From Marinobacter persicus (GTDB taxonomy: Bacteria > Pseudomonadota > Gammaproteobacteria > Pseudomonadales > Oleiphilaceae): a stretch of DNA of 64,000 bases. The stretch spans positions 124,001 through 188,000 of the forward strand of contig NZ_FOSC01000004.1 in assembly GCF_900114155.1 (NCBI RefSeq), in the 5' to 3' direction. Below the pieces are notes generated by a model. That model was not told where the DNA came from and did not search any database. It worked only from the letters and a program-made list of their open reading frames with translations. Within the stretch, counting starts at the first letter, position 1. Every line of letters starts with the position of its first letter. A program made the translations under genes and the position numbers. Shown here piece after piece: positions 26,566-34,758 of the stretch.

Positions 26566-27114
26566 TCAGTCTTTGGCGGGCAGTTTCTGTACCGGGGTCA
26601 GGGAGGTAACCGCTTCGCCATCGGTGACGGTGACTTCGCCATCCTGAATGTTGATCTGTAGCTCCATCGAGCGTTGTGCCATCTGCGCCAGTTCGGCGGT
26701 TTGTTCAGCGGGCAGGTCGATGATCCGGAGGTTGCCAAATCGGGCGAGCTTGTTATGGTGTTTCTCCCACCAAACGGGGACGGCGCGGCCACCATAGGTG
26801 TAGAGAATGACCTGCCTGGACCGGTTACAGGCTTTGCGCAGCCGGTCTTCATCGGGCAGGCCCAGTTCCACCCACAGCTCGATGTCGTTGGTCAGGGTTC
26901 TGGCCCAGAGTTCGGGTTCGTCGTCGGTGCTCAGGCCTTTGGTAAACTCCAGAGCGTCGCTGGCGTTGAGAGCGAAAGCCAGCAGCCGAATCATCATGCG
27001 TTCATCGGTTTCAGACGGATGGCGGGCGATCGTCACGGACTGGTCGGCGTAGTACTGCCGGTCCATATCGGCGATATGCAGGGTGGCTTTGAATATCGTG
27101 GCTTTCAGGGCCAT
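26566..27114 (-). CDS. yaeQ: YaeQ family protein
   Basis: 182 aa, the normal family length. MALKATIFKATLHIADMDRQ and YYADQSVTIARHPSETDERM match the YaeQ start; DDEPELWARTLTNDIELWVE and the PVWWEKH segment are typical. YaeQ has a PD-(D/E)XK nuclease-like fold and has been linked genetically to haemolysin/RfaH-type expression, but its biochemical role is not settled. It stands alone, facing the tRNA region on one side and divergent from lrgA on the other. Confidence 0.9.
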   Translation of the reverse strand: MALKATIFKATLHIADMDRQYYADQSVTIARHPSETDERMMIRLLAFALNASDALEFTKGLSTDDEPELWARTLTNDIELWVELGLPDEDRLRKACNRSRQVILYTYGGRAVPVWWEKHHNKLARFGNLRIIDLPAEQTAELAQMAQRSMELQINIQDGEVTVTDGEAVTSLTPVQKLPAKD

Positions 27115-27183
27115 GGAACGTCCTGTTAACAGTGGCGGTAAAGTAGGGATTGTAATGCATTTGGCAGAGGACGGGGCTTAACG

Positions 27184-27549
27184 ATGGGCTGGTTATGGGG
27201 TTTTTTCATTCTGGTGCTGTTTTTTTTGCTGGGCGAGGCCATCCGTGTGGTGGCTGGTCTGCCTGTCAGTGGCGGTGTGATTGGTATGGTGCTGGTGACG
27301 CTGAAGCTGATGATCCGGGGGGATATTACCGACAGCCTGGCGTCGGCCAGTCAGGGGCTTATTTCCGTGCTGGTGCTGCTGATCACGCCCGGAGTGGTGG
27401 GTGTGTTCTTCATTGCCGACCAGTTTGCCGGTGAGTGGTGGATCCTGGCCGTGGCGCTGGTGGTGGGCACCTTTCTCAGTGTGGCAACCACCCTTTGGTT
27501 GATGAATACAGTGGCCGGGGCAGAAAAAGAAGGAGCCGGGCATGACTGA
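27184..27549 (+). CDS. lrgA: CidA/LrgA family membrane protein
   Basis: 121 aa with four hydrophobic helices. FFLLGEAIRVVAGLPVSGGV and IGMVLV match the CidA/LrgA holin-like family (LPVPGxVIGM signature), and the central LLITPGVVGVFF segment is conserved. In Gram-positive bacteria these proteins modulate autolysis and export of overflow metabolites such as pyruvate. It overlaps lrgB by 8 bp, so the two are translated together. Confidence 0.9.
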   Translation: MGWLWGFFILVLFFLLGEAIRVVAGLPVSGGVIGMVLVTLKLMIRGDITDSLASASQGLISVLVLLITPGVVGVFFIADQFAGEWWILAVALVVGTFLSVATTLWLMNTVAGAEKEGAGHD

Positions 27550-28270
27550 ACGCAGTGATTGGCTCTCCCCCGTGATGGAGGTCTGGTTGTCTGGCCCCAT
27601 GTTGTCGATTGGCCTGACCCTGGCCGCCTTTATTGCCGCCCAGTGGCTGTTTGCCAAACTTCGGCGTCCGTTGTGGATGCCGCCGGTGCTGATCGCAGCG
27701 GTGATCCTGGCGGTCATTGTGTGGGGTTCAGGTATTGGTTTTCACCAGTACGAGCAGGGTGCCCGCTGGCTGACCGTGTTGCTGGGGCCCGCGACGGTGG
27801 CGTTGGGTGTGCCTCTTTATCAGCAGATGCACCACATCCGAGCCTTGTGGCGCCCGATTCTGTTCACCTTGCCGATCGCGGCCACATTGGCCGCCGGCTA
27901 CGCGCTGGGCATTGCCTGGCTGATGGGGGCCTCGCCGCTGGTGATGGCGTCGCTGGCGCCCAAATCGGTCACCGCTCCGATTGCCATGGGCATCGCCAAC
28001 CAGTTGGGTGGTTCTGTTTCCCTGACCCTGGGCGGGCTTTTGGTGACCGGTGTTCTGGCATCCCTGTTTGTGGAGTGGCTGACCCGATGGCTGAACATTA
28101 CCGATGAACGCATCATCGGCTTTACCCTGGGGCTTAACGGCCACGCGATTGCTACCGCCCGGGCCTTTGAAATCAGCCCGTTGGCGGGTGCGTTCTCGTC
28201 ACTGGGCATGGGGTTGACCGGGGTGTTCACGGCACTGTTTCTGCCGCTGGCGTTCATGCTGGTCTCCTGA
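27542..28270 (+). CDS. lrgB: LrgB/CidB family membrane protein
   Basis: 242 aa, about seven helices. GPATVALGVPLYQQM and LAPKSVTAPIAMGIANQLGG are the strongest LrgB family signatures. It is the partner of LrgA and proposed to act as holin/antiholin or as a small-metabolite transporter in plastids and bacteria. The start overlaps the lrgA end (ATGA type, 8 bp). No regulator of the LytSR or LysR type is adjacent, and the following gene is iron-regulated and separate. Confidence 0.9.
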   Translation: MTERSDWLSPVMEVWLSGPMLSIGLTLAAFIAAQWLFAKLRRPLWMPPVLIAAVILAVIVWGSGIGFHQYEQGARWLTVLLGPATVALGVPLYQQMHHIRALWRPILFTLPIAATLAAGYALGIAWLMGASPLVMASLAPKSVTAPIAMGIANQLGGSVSLTLGGLLVTGVLASLFVEWLTRWLNITDERIIGFTLGLNGHAIATARAFEISPLAGAFSSLGMGLTGVFTALFLPLAFMLVS

Positions 28271-28308
28271 CCTGAAAAAATATCCCTCAGGGGGTTGCAA
28301 AGCGTCGT

Positions 28309-28327
28309 GTAAATGACAATACTTATC
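28309..28327 (+). promoter_or_regulatory. Fur box upstream of bfd
   Basis: GTAAATGACAATACTTATC agrees with the 19-bp Fur consensus at 14 positions by my count, 33 bp before the bfd ATG. This placement would repress bfd when iron is plentiful, as known for bfd in other gammaproteobacteria. Confidence 0.75.
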
Positions 28328-28360
28328 ACTAACGTTTATGTTGTTGGTGAGTATAGTCTT

Positions 28361-28567
28361 ATGTACGTGTGCCTCTGTCAGGGTGTAACCGATCGGGAAA
28401 TCCGCGAAGCGGCGGATAACGGCATCAGCTCCATGCGCCAGTTGGGCAAGGAACTGGGTGTGGGTCGCCAGTGTGGTCGTTGTGCCTGCAGCGCCCGGGA
28501 AATTCTGCGTGAGGCCCGTCGTCCGGATTATCTGGCCCTGGCGAATATGTTGGCGCAGCCGGCATAA
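28361..28567 (+). CDS. bfd: Bacterioferritin-associated ferredoxin
   Basis: 68 aa from ATG 28361 (MYVCLCQGVTDREIREAADN); a longer frame upstream would run through the Fur box. The [2Fe-2S] ligands are the cysteines in VCLC and QCGRCAC (BFD-type Fer2_BFD fold). Bfd docks on bacterioferritin and reduces the stored ferric iron so it can be released when iron is short. bfr lies 122 bp downstream on the same strand but probably has its own promoter, since Bfd and Bfr are needed under opposite iron conditions. Confidence 0.93.
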   Translation: MYVCLCQGVTDREIREAADNGISSMRQLGKELGVGRQCGRCACSAREILREARRPDYLALANMLAQPA

Positions 28568-28618
28568 CCACCAGTAACGTCACTTCCCCTCTCATTAACA
28601 ATTGCGTCTGCTTTACAG

Positions 28619-28637
28619 CGGCGATTTTTTATCGCCG
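28619..28637. other. Hairpin between bfd and bfr
   Basis: CGGCGAT and ATCGCCG form a 7-bp stem with a TTTTT loop, flanked by AAAAA on the 3' side. It lacks a U-run after the stem on the plus strand, so it is not a standard terminator. It may separate the bfd and bfr transcripts or stabilise an end. Confidence 0.45.
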
Positions 28638-28689
28638 AAAAACCGTCTATCCTTGTCTACCAACTCCTCAGTAAATAAGGAAAACGGTT

Positions 28690-29163
28690 ATGAAAGGCGA
28701 CAAGAAAGTAATCCAGTACCTCAATAAGGCCCTCGCGAACGAACTGACCGCGATCAACCAGTACTTCCTGCATTCACGCATGTACAAGGACTGGGGCATC
28801 ACCAAGCTGGCGGACAAGGAATACGAGGAATCCATCGATGAGATGAAGCATGCGGACATGCTCATCGAGCGCATCCTGTTCCTCGAAGGTCTACCCAACC
28901 TGCAGGATCTGAACAAGCTGCTGATCGGTGAAAATGTGGAAGAGATGCTTCAGTGCGACCTGAAACTGGAAATCGACGGCCACGCCGATTACAAGGAAGC
29001 GGTTGCCTACTGCGATGAAATCGGTGATTACACTAGCCGTGAGCTGTTCCGCAGCATCCTGTCCAGCGAAGAAGAGCACATCGACTGGCTGGAAACCCAG
29101 CTGGAAATGATCTCCCAGATGGGTATTCAGAACTACATTCAGCTGCAGTCGTCAGCAGAATAA
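28690..29163 (+). CDS. bfr: Bacterioferritin
   Basis: 157 aa, normal length. The ferroxidase ligands are all in canonical positions: Glu18 (NELTAINQ), Glu51 and His54 (DEMKHAD), Glu94, Glu127 and His130 ([10 protein letters not shown]). Met52, the ligand for the inter-subunit heme, is also present, so this is a heme-binding, catalytically competent subunit. It forms a 24-mer shell storing iron and pairs with Bfd upstream. AAGGAAAACGGTT lies before the ATG. Confidence 0.96.
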   Translation: MKGDKKVIQYLNKALANELTAINQYFLHSRMYKDWGITKLADKEYEESIDEMKHADMLIERILFLEGLPNLQDLNKLLIGENVEEMLQCDLKLEIDGHADYKEAVAYCDEIGDYTSRELFRSILSSEEEHIDWLETQLEMISQMGIQNYIQLQSSAE

Positions 29164-29180
29164 GGGGTTAATAGCTGTAA

Positions 29181-29296
29181 GCCTGTTTGGTGGTGGGGCT
29201 TTCTGAAACACGCTCCTTGCGGCACATCCCTGTGTCGCTTGAGCTCCGCCATCCATGGCTCCGCACAGTTTCAGAAAGCCCCGCCACCAAACAGGC
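29181..29296. repeat. 116-bp near-perfect inverted-repeat element
   Basis: The left arm (29181-29209, beginning GCCTGTTTGG) and right arm (29268-29296, ending CCAAACAGGC) are 29 bp each and complementary except for one position (a G-T pair in RNA). The 58-bp interior contains two more inverted repeats: GCGGCACA / TGTGTCGC and GCCAT / ATGGC. It lies exactly between the convergent bfr and pldA genes and could form a large cruciform or act as a two-way terminator. It looks like a non-autonomous dispersed repeat; only one copy is in this window. There is no coding capacity. Confidence 0.9.
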
Positions 29297-29310
29297 CCGG
29301 CACCCAAGCC

Positions 29311-30348
29311 TCAAAGCCAGTCGTTAATCATGATCCCCAGCCCCACCCGCTCGATGCGGTGGTTGTAGTCAATCAGACTCTCCCCGTAACCGTTGTAATA
29401 CTGCACAAACCCCTTGACCGTATCCCCCAGCGGAAAGCTGTAACCAAACTCCACGGACGTGTGGTTGTCTTCCGAACGCAGGTTGTTCATCAGCTTCAGA
29501 GAAAGGGTCTGATCTTCCGACAGTTTATAAACCGCGTGATAGCTGGCGTGCCCCAGGTACTTTTCGATATCGGCATTATCGTCATTGCCTTCCTTTTCCG
29601 GAATGCGGTACCAGGGTTTGACCATGAACAGCCAGCGGTTGTAGCTGTAGGCCAGGCTGCCCATGATCCGGTTCCAGCTACGCGAGCGGGGCTCTGACTG
29701 ACCGTTGGATTGATGGTTGAAGCCGAGTGTCACGCCATTGAGGGTGCCGGGGCCGAGCTGCCAGTCCAGTTTATGGCGAAAAAAGATCTCCGGTTCGTAA
29801 TTGGTCTCACGGAAAGGAGCCGACTCATTCTGGTTGTACACCTGCCAGAAGGATTTCTGGGTATAGCCGAACCAGAGCGTGGTGTCGTCATCAAACAGGC
29901 CGGTTAGCAGCGGCAATTTGAAACTGATCTGGTACTTGGCCTCTTCGTTTTCCAGGAAGTAGTCGTAGCCTGCCTGCCCCAGGCGTGGGCCGGTCGGGTC
30001 CGGGTTGGGATCGTTGACCCAGCTCACCGGCAGAATGTAATTGGGGCGGTGGGTAACAAAGCTATTGGTAAAGGAAAAAATCGCCCGCTCGGCGGCCAGG
30101 GTGTTGTCAATCAGCTTGTCTGCGCTGTTGGCGTCGGGCCTGGCGTCTTCCTGCTCAACCGGAGTTGGGTCGCCGTTGCCGCCGCTGGCCAGGGTGTCGT
30201 AGCAGGTCAGGCGTTCGTTGTTATCCTCCAGTTGGGCGCAGCGCTCCAGCCCGCGGGTAATGTCGTCCGCTGTGGCCGCCTGCAGAGGGCCCGAGGCAAG
30301 TAGCGTGGTGGCCAGGGTGGCGTGGGTGATTCGCAGGGCAGGTTTCAT
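29311..30348 (-). CDS. pldA: Outer membrane phospholipase A
   Basis: 345 aa from ATG 30348 (MKPALRITHATLATTLLASG), giving a clean signal peptide; an upstream in-frame extension would bury it. The catalytic region GFNHQSNGQSEPRSRSWNRI matches OMPLA, with catalytic His, Ser and the Asn of SWNR. A 12-strand beta-barrel is expected, and alternating hydrophobic strands ending in aromatic residues are visible. An extra N-terminal periplasmic segment (residues 22-80, with CAQLEDNNERLTCYD) precedes the barrel. It hydrolyses phospholipids misplaced in the outer leaflet. Convergent with bfr across the inverted-repeat element. Confidence 0.92.
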   Translation of the reverse strand: MKPALRITHATLATTLLASGPLQAATADDITRGLERCAQLEDNNERLTCYDTLASGGNGDPTPVEQEDARPDANSADKLIDNTLAAERAIFSFTNSFVTHRPNYILPVSWVNDPNPDPTGPRLGQAGYDYFLENEEAKYQISFKLPLLTGLFDDDTTLWFGYTQKSFWQVYNQNESAPFRETNYEPEIFFRHKLDWQLGPGTLNGVTLGFNHQSNGQSEPRSRSWNRIMGSLAYSYNRWLFMVKPWYRIPEKEGNDDNADIEKYLGHASYHAVYKLSEDQTLSLKLMNNLRSEDNHTSVEFGYSFPLGDTVKGFVQYYNGYGESLIDYNHRIERVGLGIMINDWL

Positions 30349-30356
30349 GGGGTTCC

Positions 30357-30662
30357 TCAGGCAGCGTTCAGGCTGACCCAGGTGTTGCCAACGGCGTACA
30401 GCCACACGCCGAGCAGGGTCAGGGTCAGGAGGGCGAACACGATGCGGTGCCGGGTCAGGCGTTCGGCGTTGGCGGCTGCCACCCAGCGCAGGTACATCAG
30501 ACCGATGAAGCTCAGAAACAGGGCCAGGCTGGCCAGGGCGGGAATCAGGAGCCAGCCGGCGGAGAGCGGTTCGCCGCTGTTTTGCCGGTTGCCAAACCAG
30601 GCCATGGAGGCCAGCAAAATGGCCAGGCTGGAGAATTCAATAATCAACAATCGCTTGCGCAT
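30357..30662 (-). CDS. Small membrane protein of unknown function
   Basis: 101 aa from ATG 30662; an earlier ATG at 30686 has no ribosome site. Three hydrophobic helices are visible (IEFSSLAILLASMAWFG, LLIPALASLALFLSFIGLMY, FALLTLTLLGVWLYAVGNTW). No motif is recognised. It lies 8 bp upstream of pldA on the same strand, so the two are probably co-transcribed, but a functional link is unknown. Confidence 0.7.
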   Translation of the reverse strand: MRKRLLIIEFSSLAILLASMAWFGNRQNSGEPLSAGWLLIPALASLALFLSFIGLMYLRWVAAANAERLTRHRIVFALLTLTLLGVWLYAVGNTWVSLNAA

Positions 30663-30779
30663 AAGGTTCCCACTGTCCGGTTTCATCTGGCCATGGTAAC
30701 CGGAAAACCGACTATCCTGCCCGTGGGCTACAAAATTGTCATTAATCTGGTTGAAATCAATTTCTGTTCGGGGCTTTGG

Positions 30780-30808
30780 TTTTTTTGCGCGGGTTCAGCC
30801 GCTATAAT
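30780..30808 (+). promoter_or_regulatory. Promoter of the cytochrome c5 gene
   Basis: A perfect -10 TATAAT (30803-30808) is flanked by CCGC and GCGG, 42 bp before the gene start. The -35 is poor (a T-run about 17 bp upstream), so an activator or extended contacts may be needed. Confidence 0.5.
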
Positions 30809-30850
30809 GCGGCGTCTCAAAGATTATAACGCTCAAATGCGAGGTGCATT

Positions 30851-31276
30851 GTGAAGATGAAGAGAGTCCTGGCTGTTGTTCTGCTTGGTTTTGGCCTGGC
30901 TGCCGGCACTGCGCTGGCAAGTGTCGAAGATGAAATTCGTGAGCGCATCAAGCCGGTGGGCGAGGTTTGCCTGCAGGGTGAAGAGTGTGGTGCCGAGTCT
31001 GCGGCGCCAGCAGAAAGCGCCAGTTCCGGCGGTGCACGCTCCGGCAGCGAAGTGTATAACGCAGCCTGCGCGGCCTGTCATGCCTCTGGCGCCGCTGGTG
31101 CGCCGATCATGGGCGATGCAGGCGCCTGGGCACCTCGCATTGAAAAGGGCATGGAAACCCTGACCGACCATGCCATCAATGGCTTTAACGCCATGCCGGC
31201 TCGTGGTGCCTGCTCAGATTGCTCCGATGATGAAATCGTCGCGGCTATCGAGTACATGGTCGACGAAAGCCAGTAA
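30851..31276 (+). CDS. Cytochrome c5-type monoheme protein
   Basis: 141 aa, GTG start placed by GAGG six bases before. Signal peptide (about residues 1-22, ending ALA). One heme-binding CAACH at about 77-81 and a C-terminal disulfide-like CSDC; methionine in GFNAMPARG is the axial ligand. This arrangement is typical of cytochrome c5, a periplasmic electron carrier to terminal oxidases or nitrite/nitrate reduction. The linker before the heme is rich in Ala and Ser. Single-gene unit with its own promoter and terminator. Confidence 0.92.
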   Translation: MKMKRVLAVVLLGFGLAAGTALASVEDEIRERIKPVGEVCLQGEECGAESAAPAESASSGGARSGSEVYNAACAACHASGAAGAPIMGDAGAWAPRIEKGMETLTDHAINGFNAMPARGACSDCSDDEIVAAIEYMVDESQ

Positions 31277-31289
31277 GCACTGCCCTGAT

Positions 31290-31318
31290 AAAGCCCCACC
31301 CCTGAGTGGGGCTTTTTT
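31290..31318 (+). terminator. Intrinsic terminator after cytochrome c5
   Basis: AAAGCCCCAC and GTGGGGCTTT form a 10-bp stem with loop CCCTGA, followed by further T residues. It reaches the last bases of the convergent rep gene, so it is shared between the two ends. Confidence 0.9.
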
Positions 31319-33332
31319 ATGCGCCCAGATCGCCCAGTAGCGCGCTCAGGGTGGCCTTGCCCTTTTTCTGATTGGCTTCCTGGTCCAGGTCGCCCGTCCC
31401 TTCCCATTTCAGATCGTCCTCCGGTAACTCGTCCAGAAACCGGCTTGGGATCGTTTCCAGTTTCTCCCCGTATTGCTTGCGCGAGGCGGCGTAGGTCAGT
31501 GACAGGGTCTCCCTGGCCCGGGTAATGCCCACGTACATCAGGCGGCGCTCTTCCTCGATATTGCCTTCCTCGATACTGCTGCGGTGCGGCAGGATTTCCT
31601 CCTCCAGTCCCATGATGAACACATGCGGGAATTCCAGCCCCTTGGAGGCATGCAGTGTCAGCAGTTGTACCTTGTCGCTGTCATCCTCTTCCTCCTTCTG
31701 CTCCATCATGTCACGCAGGATCATCTTGGTGATGGCGTCTTCAATGCCGATTTCATCGGCCGTGCCCTTGTCGTTGTCCAGCATGCGCTGGAGTCCTTCC
31801 ACCAGATACCAGATGTTTTCCATGCGCCGTTCGGCCTGTTTGGGTGTGCCCGAGTGCTGGTGCAGCCATTCCTCGTATTCAATGTCGGTGAACAGCTGCT
31901 TGATCACCGGAATCGGGTCCTCCGAGAACAGCCGCTCGCAGGTGCCATCGACCCAGTGGGCAAAACGCCGCAGCTTGTCCAGGCCCTTTTCGGTCACGTG
32001 GGTTTCCGCACCCAGATCCCCCAGTGCCCTGAACAGGCTGACATTGCGCGAGCGTGCGTAGTGGCTGAGCTGCTCGAGTGTGCGAGGACCAATTTCCCGG
32101 CGGGGCACGTTCACCACCCGCAAAAACGCGGCATCGTCGTCCGGGTTGATCATCAGCCGCAGGTACGACATCGCATCCTTGATTTCGTTTTTCGAGAAAA
32201 ACGACTGGCCACCGGAGATCCGATAGGGAATCTGATAGGCCTGCAGTTTCATTTCCAGTAGCCGGGCCTGGTGGTTGCCCCGGTAAAGCACGGCAAAGTC
32301 CCGGAAATCCAGGCCGTTTTTCAGCTTCTGGTCGATGATCTCGGTGGCAATGCGCTCGGCCTCCGCATCCTCGCTGCGGCAGCGGATAATGCGGATTTCC
32401 TCGCCGACGGTGTGCTCGCTCCACAGGGCCTTTTCAAACACGTGGGGGTTGTTGGCGATCACCGTATTGGCGCAACGCAGGATGCGGCTGGTGGAACGGT
32501 AGTTCTGCTCCAGTTTGACGATCTTCAGGCTGGGGAAATCTTCTTTCAACTGGGCCAGGTTTTCCGGCCGGGCGCCGCGCCAGGCGTAGATGGACTGGTC
32601 GTCGTCGCCCACCACGGTGAACGCGGCGCGCTCGGCCACCAGCTGTTTCACCAGTTCGTACTGGCACAGGTTGGTGTCCTGGTACTCGTCCACCAGCATG
32701 TAGCGGATTTTCCGCCGCCATTTGGCCAGGATATCCGGGCACTCACGGAACAGCTGCACCGGCAGCAGAATCAGATCGTCGAAATCCACCGCGTTGTACG
32801 CTTTCAGGTATTCGCTGTAATGCTTGTAGATAATGGCGATGCGCTGCTCGCGGTCATCGGCGGCCTTGCTGTAGGCTTCCGCCGGCCCACGCATGGCGTT
32901 TTTCCAGGACGAGATGGTCATTTGCACGTCGTTGAGCTCGTCACCGGCATCGGCGGCCTCGCGCATCATCAGGTCCTGCAGCAGGGCCTTGGCGTCTTCG
33001 GCATCGAAAATGGAAAAACCGGGGTGGTAGCCCAGGTGTGCATGCTCCTCCCGGATCATGTTCAGGCCCAGGTTGTGGAATGTGGAGACGATCAGCCCCC
33101 GGGTTTTGCCCTTGTCGACAATCTTGCCCACCCGCTCTTTCATCTCCCGGGCGGCCTTGTTGGTGAAAGTCACCGCCGCGATGTGACGGCCGGGAATGCC
33201 CTTTTGCTCGATCAGGTAGGCAATTTTGCGGGTGATCACGCTGGTTTTGCCGCTGCCGGCACCGGCCAGCACCAGCAGGGGGCCGTCGGCGTAGCGAACG
33301 GCTTCGTGTTGTCTGGGGTTGAGCTTGTTCAC
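31317..33332 (-). CDS. rep: ATP-dependent DNA helicase Rep
   Basis: 671 aa, against 673 in E. coli. Superfamily 1 UvrD/Rep helicase: Walker A GAGSGKTSVITRK (about 22), motif Ia TFTNKAAREMKERVG, DEYQDTN (motif II), GDDDQSIYAWRGA (motif III), QNYRST (motif IV) and VFIMGLEEEILPH-type motifs. The pattern TLHASKGLEFP and the N-terminal LNPRQHEAV fit Rep rather than UvrD. Rep removes proteins ahead of replication forks. The C-terminal tail after about 630 would bind DnaB. Monocistronic. Confidence 0.94.
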   Translation of the reverse strand: MNKLNPRQHEAVRYADGPLLVLAGAGSGKTSVITRKIAYLIEQKGIPGRHIAAVTFTNKAAREMKERVGKIVDKGKTRGLIVSTFHNLGLNMIREEHAHLGYHPGFSIFDAEDAKALLQDLMMREAADAGDELNDVQMTISSWKNAMRGPAEAYSKAADDREQRIAIIYKHYSEYLKAYNAVDFDDLILLPVQLFRECPDILAKWRRKIRYMLVDEYQDTNLCQYELVKQLVAERAAFTVVGDDDQSIYAWRGARPENLAQLKEDFPSLKIVKLEQNYRSTSRILRCANTVIANNPHVFEKALWSEHTVGEEIRIIRCRSEDAEAERIATEIIDQKLKNGLDFRDFAVLYRGNHQARLLEMKLQAYQIPYRISGGQSFFSKNEIKDAMSYLRLMINPDDDAAFLRVVNVPRREIGPRTLEQLSHYARSRNVSLFRALGDLGAETHVTEKGLDKLRRFAHWVDGTCERLFSEDPIPVIKQLFTDIEYEEWLHQHSGTPKQAERRMENIWYLVEGLQRMLDNDKGTADEIGIEDAITKMILRDMMEQKEEEDDSDKVQLLTLHASKGLEFPHVFIMGLEEEILPHRSSIEEGNIEEERRLMYVGITRARETLSLTYAASRKQYGEKLETIPSRFLDELPEDDLKWEGTGDLDQEANQKKGKATLSALLGDLGA

Positions 33333-33460
33333 GCGGATAGTACCGAGCCGATGGCAGGGAGAATTGAACGGTTGGTTATTCTACACCAGACACATCGTCA
33401 GGTATCGGCTACTCTTATCATAGGAATACCAAGCTGTTTCAAAACAATGGATTTCGTTAA

Positions 33461-34705
33461 ATGCCTTTGCCTTCAGCCCCTGGAGCCGGTTCGGTTCGCC
33501 TGCTGATATTGACCGCCGAGTACACGGATTTCCTGTGGCTGGAGTCCATGCTGTTGGAAGACCCGGAGCTGATGCCGGATGCGGTCTGGTGCCCGGACCT
33601 GGTCGACTGCGACGACCTGATTCGTAACGCCAGCTTTGATGTGATTGTGTGGGACTGCGTGCTTCATGGCAGCTCGGAGACGGCTTTCCTGCAATACCTC
33701 TGTGTGGCCAGTGATGACAAGCCGGTGCTGGCCATGAGTGCGGAGCCCTGCTCGGAAAAGGCGGAAACGCTGATCGGGCATGGTGCCGCAGATTATCTGT
33801 GCTTGCAGAGTCTGGATCGGTGGAATTTCTGCCGGGCCGTCAAATACCTCTGGTATCGGGAATGTCTTTCCGAATCCACCCGGGCCCAGCGGGGCCGTGA
33901 AGCGCATATGGCCGCTGATATGCGGGTGGAAGAAGGCTTGCGCAGAGCCCTGCGTGCTGGTGAGCTGGAGCTGTATTACCAGCCCCGGATCGATCTGGCC
34001 ACCGAGGAAGTGCGCGGGGTGGAGTGTCTGCTTCGCTGGAATCACCCGGAGCGGGGGCTGGTGATGCCCGACCAGTTCATTCCCGCGGCCGAGCGCAGCG
34101 GCTTGATTGTGCCCATTGGTTACTGGGTCATTGAACAGGCCTGTCGGCGCTTGCAGGAATGCCAGGAGCAGGGGTTGCCGGCCATGGTGTTCGCAGTCAA
34201 TCTGTCGTTCCGGCAGTTCCACGACCGCAAGATGACCGAAACCATCTTCCGCATCATCTTCAACAGCAACATCGACACCAGTCTGCTGGAGCTGGAGTTG
34301 ACGGAAAGCGCCATGATGCATGACCCGGATTATGCCCAGCGCTGCCTGCGCGAGTTGAATCAGTTGGGTATCAGCTTCGCGCTTGACGATTTCGGCACCG
34401 GGTTTTCGTCTCTGAGTAACCTGCAGCACCTGCCCATTTCTCTGGTGAAAATCGACAAGTCGTTTGTCCAGGACCTGGGCGAATCGGCCGACGCGGAACA
34501 CATCATCCGGGCCATTATCAGCCTCGCTCACAGCCTGCGCATCAGCGTGGTGGCCGAAGGCGTGGAAACCGAAGGCCAGCTGGAATTCCTGCGCCACCAG
34601 CATTGCGATGAGATCCAGGGTTACTACTACGCCCGCCCCATGCCCTGGCAGGATCTGGTGCAATTCGTTGACCAGCAGAATCAGTTCGCTTGCTTGCAGA
34701 ACTGA
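33461..34705 (+). CDS. EAL-domain protein with degenerate receiver-like N-terminus
   Basis: 414 aa. Residues about 10-130 resemble a response-regulator fold (LLILTAEYTDFLWLESMLLE, VIVWDCVLHG, KPVLAMSAE, HGAADYLCLQSLD) but lack the usual acidic pair and the conserved lysine, so phosphorylation is doubtful. The EAL domain (about 155-405) has ECL instead of EAL (GVECLLRW), with other catalytic residues retained: NLS, ELTES, DDFGTG, KID and AEGVE. It may be an active c-di-GMP phosphodiesterase or a binding effector. It faces away from rep and is followed by tex. Confidence 0.85.
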   Translation: MPLPSAPGAGSVRLLILTAEYTDFLWLESMLLEDPELMPDAVWCPDLVDCDDLIRNASFDVIVWDCVLHGSSETAFLQYLCVASDDKPVLAMSAEPCSEKAETLIGHGAADYLCLQSLDRWNFCRAVKYLWYRECLSESTRAQRGREAHMAADMRVEEGLRRALRAGELELYYQPRIDLATEEVRGVECLLRWNHPERGLVMPDQFIPAAERSGLIVPIGYWVIEQACRRLQECQEQGLPAMVFAVNLSFRQFHDRKMTETIFRIIFNSNIDTSLLELELTESAMMHDPDYAQRCLRELNQLGISFALDDFGTGFSSLSNLQHLPISLVKIDKSFVQDLGESADAEHIIRAIISLAHSLRISVVAEGVETEGQLEFLRHQHCDEIQGYYYARPMPWQDLVQFVDQQNQFACLQN

Positions 34706-34758
34706 GGCGCTGTACCTTTCTCCGTTAATCTGAACTCCGAGTGACTGACTGAGGTTGC

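Noticed and set aside
29239..29697. A plus-strand open frame beginning inside the inverted-repeat element
   Set aside because: Its first part lies in the repeat and the rest is antisense to pldA; no ribosome site or domain.
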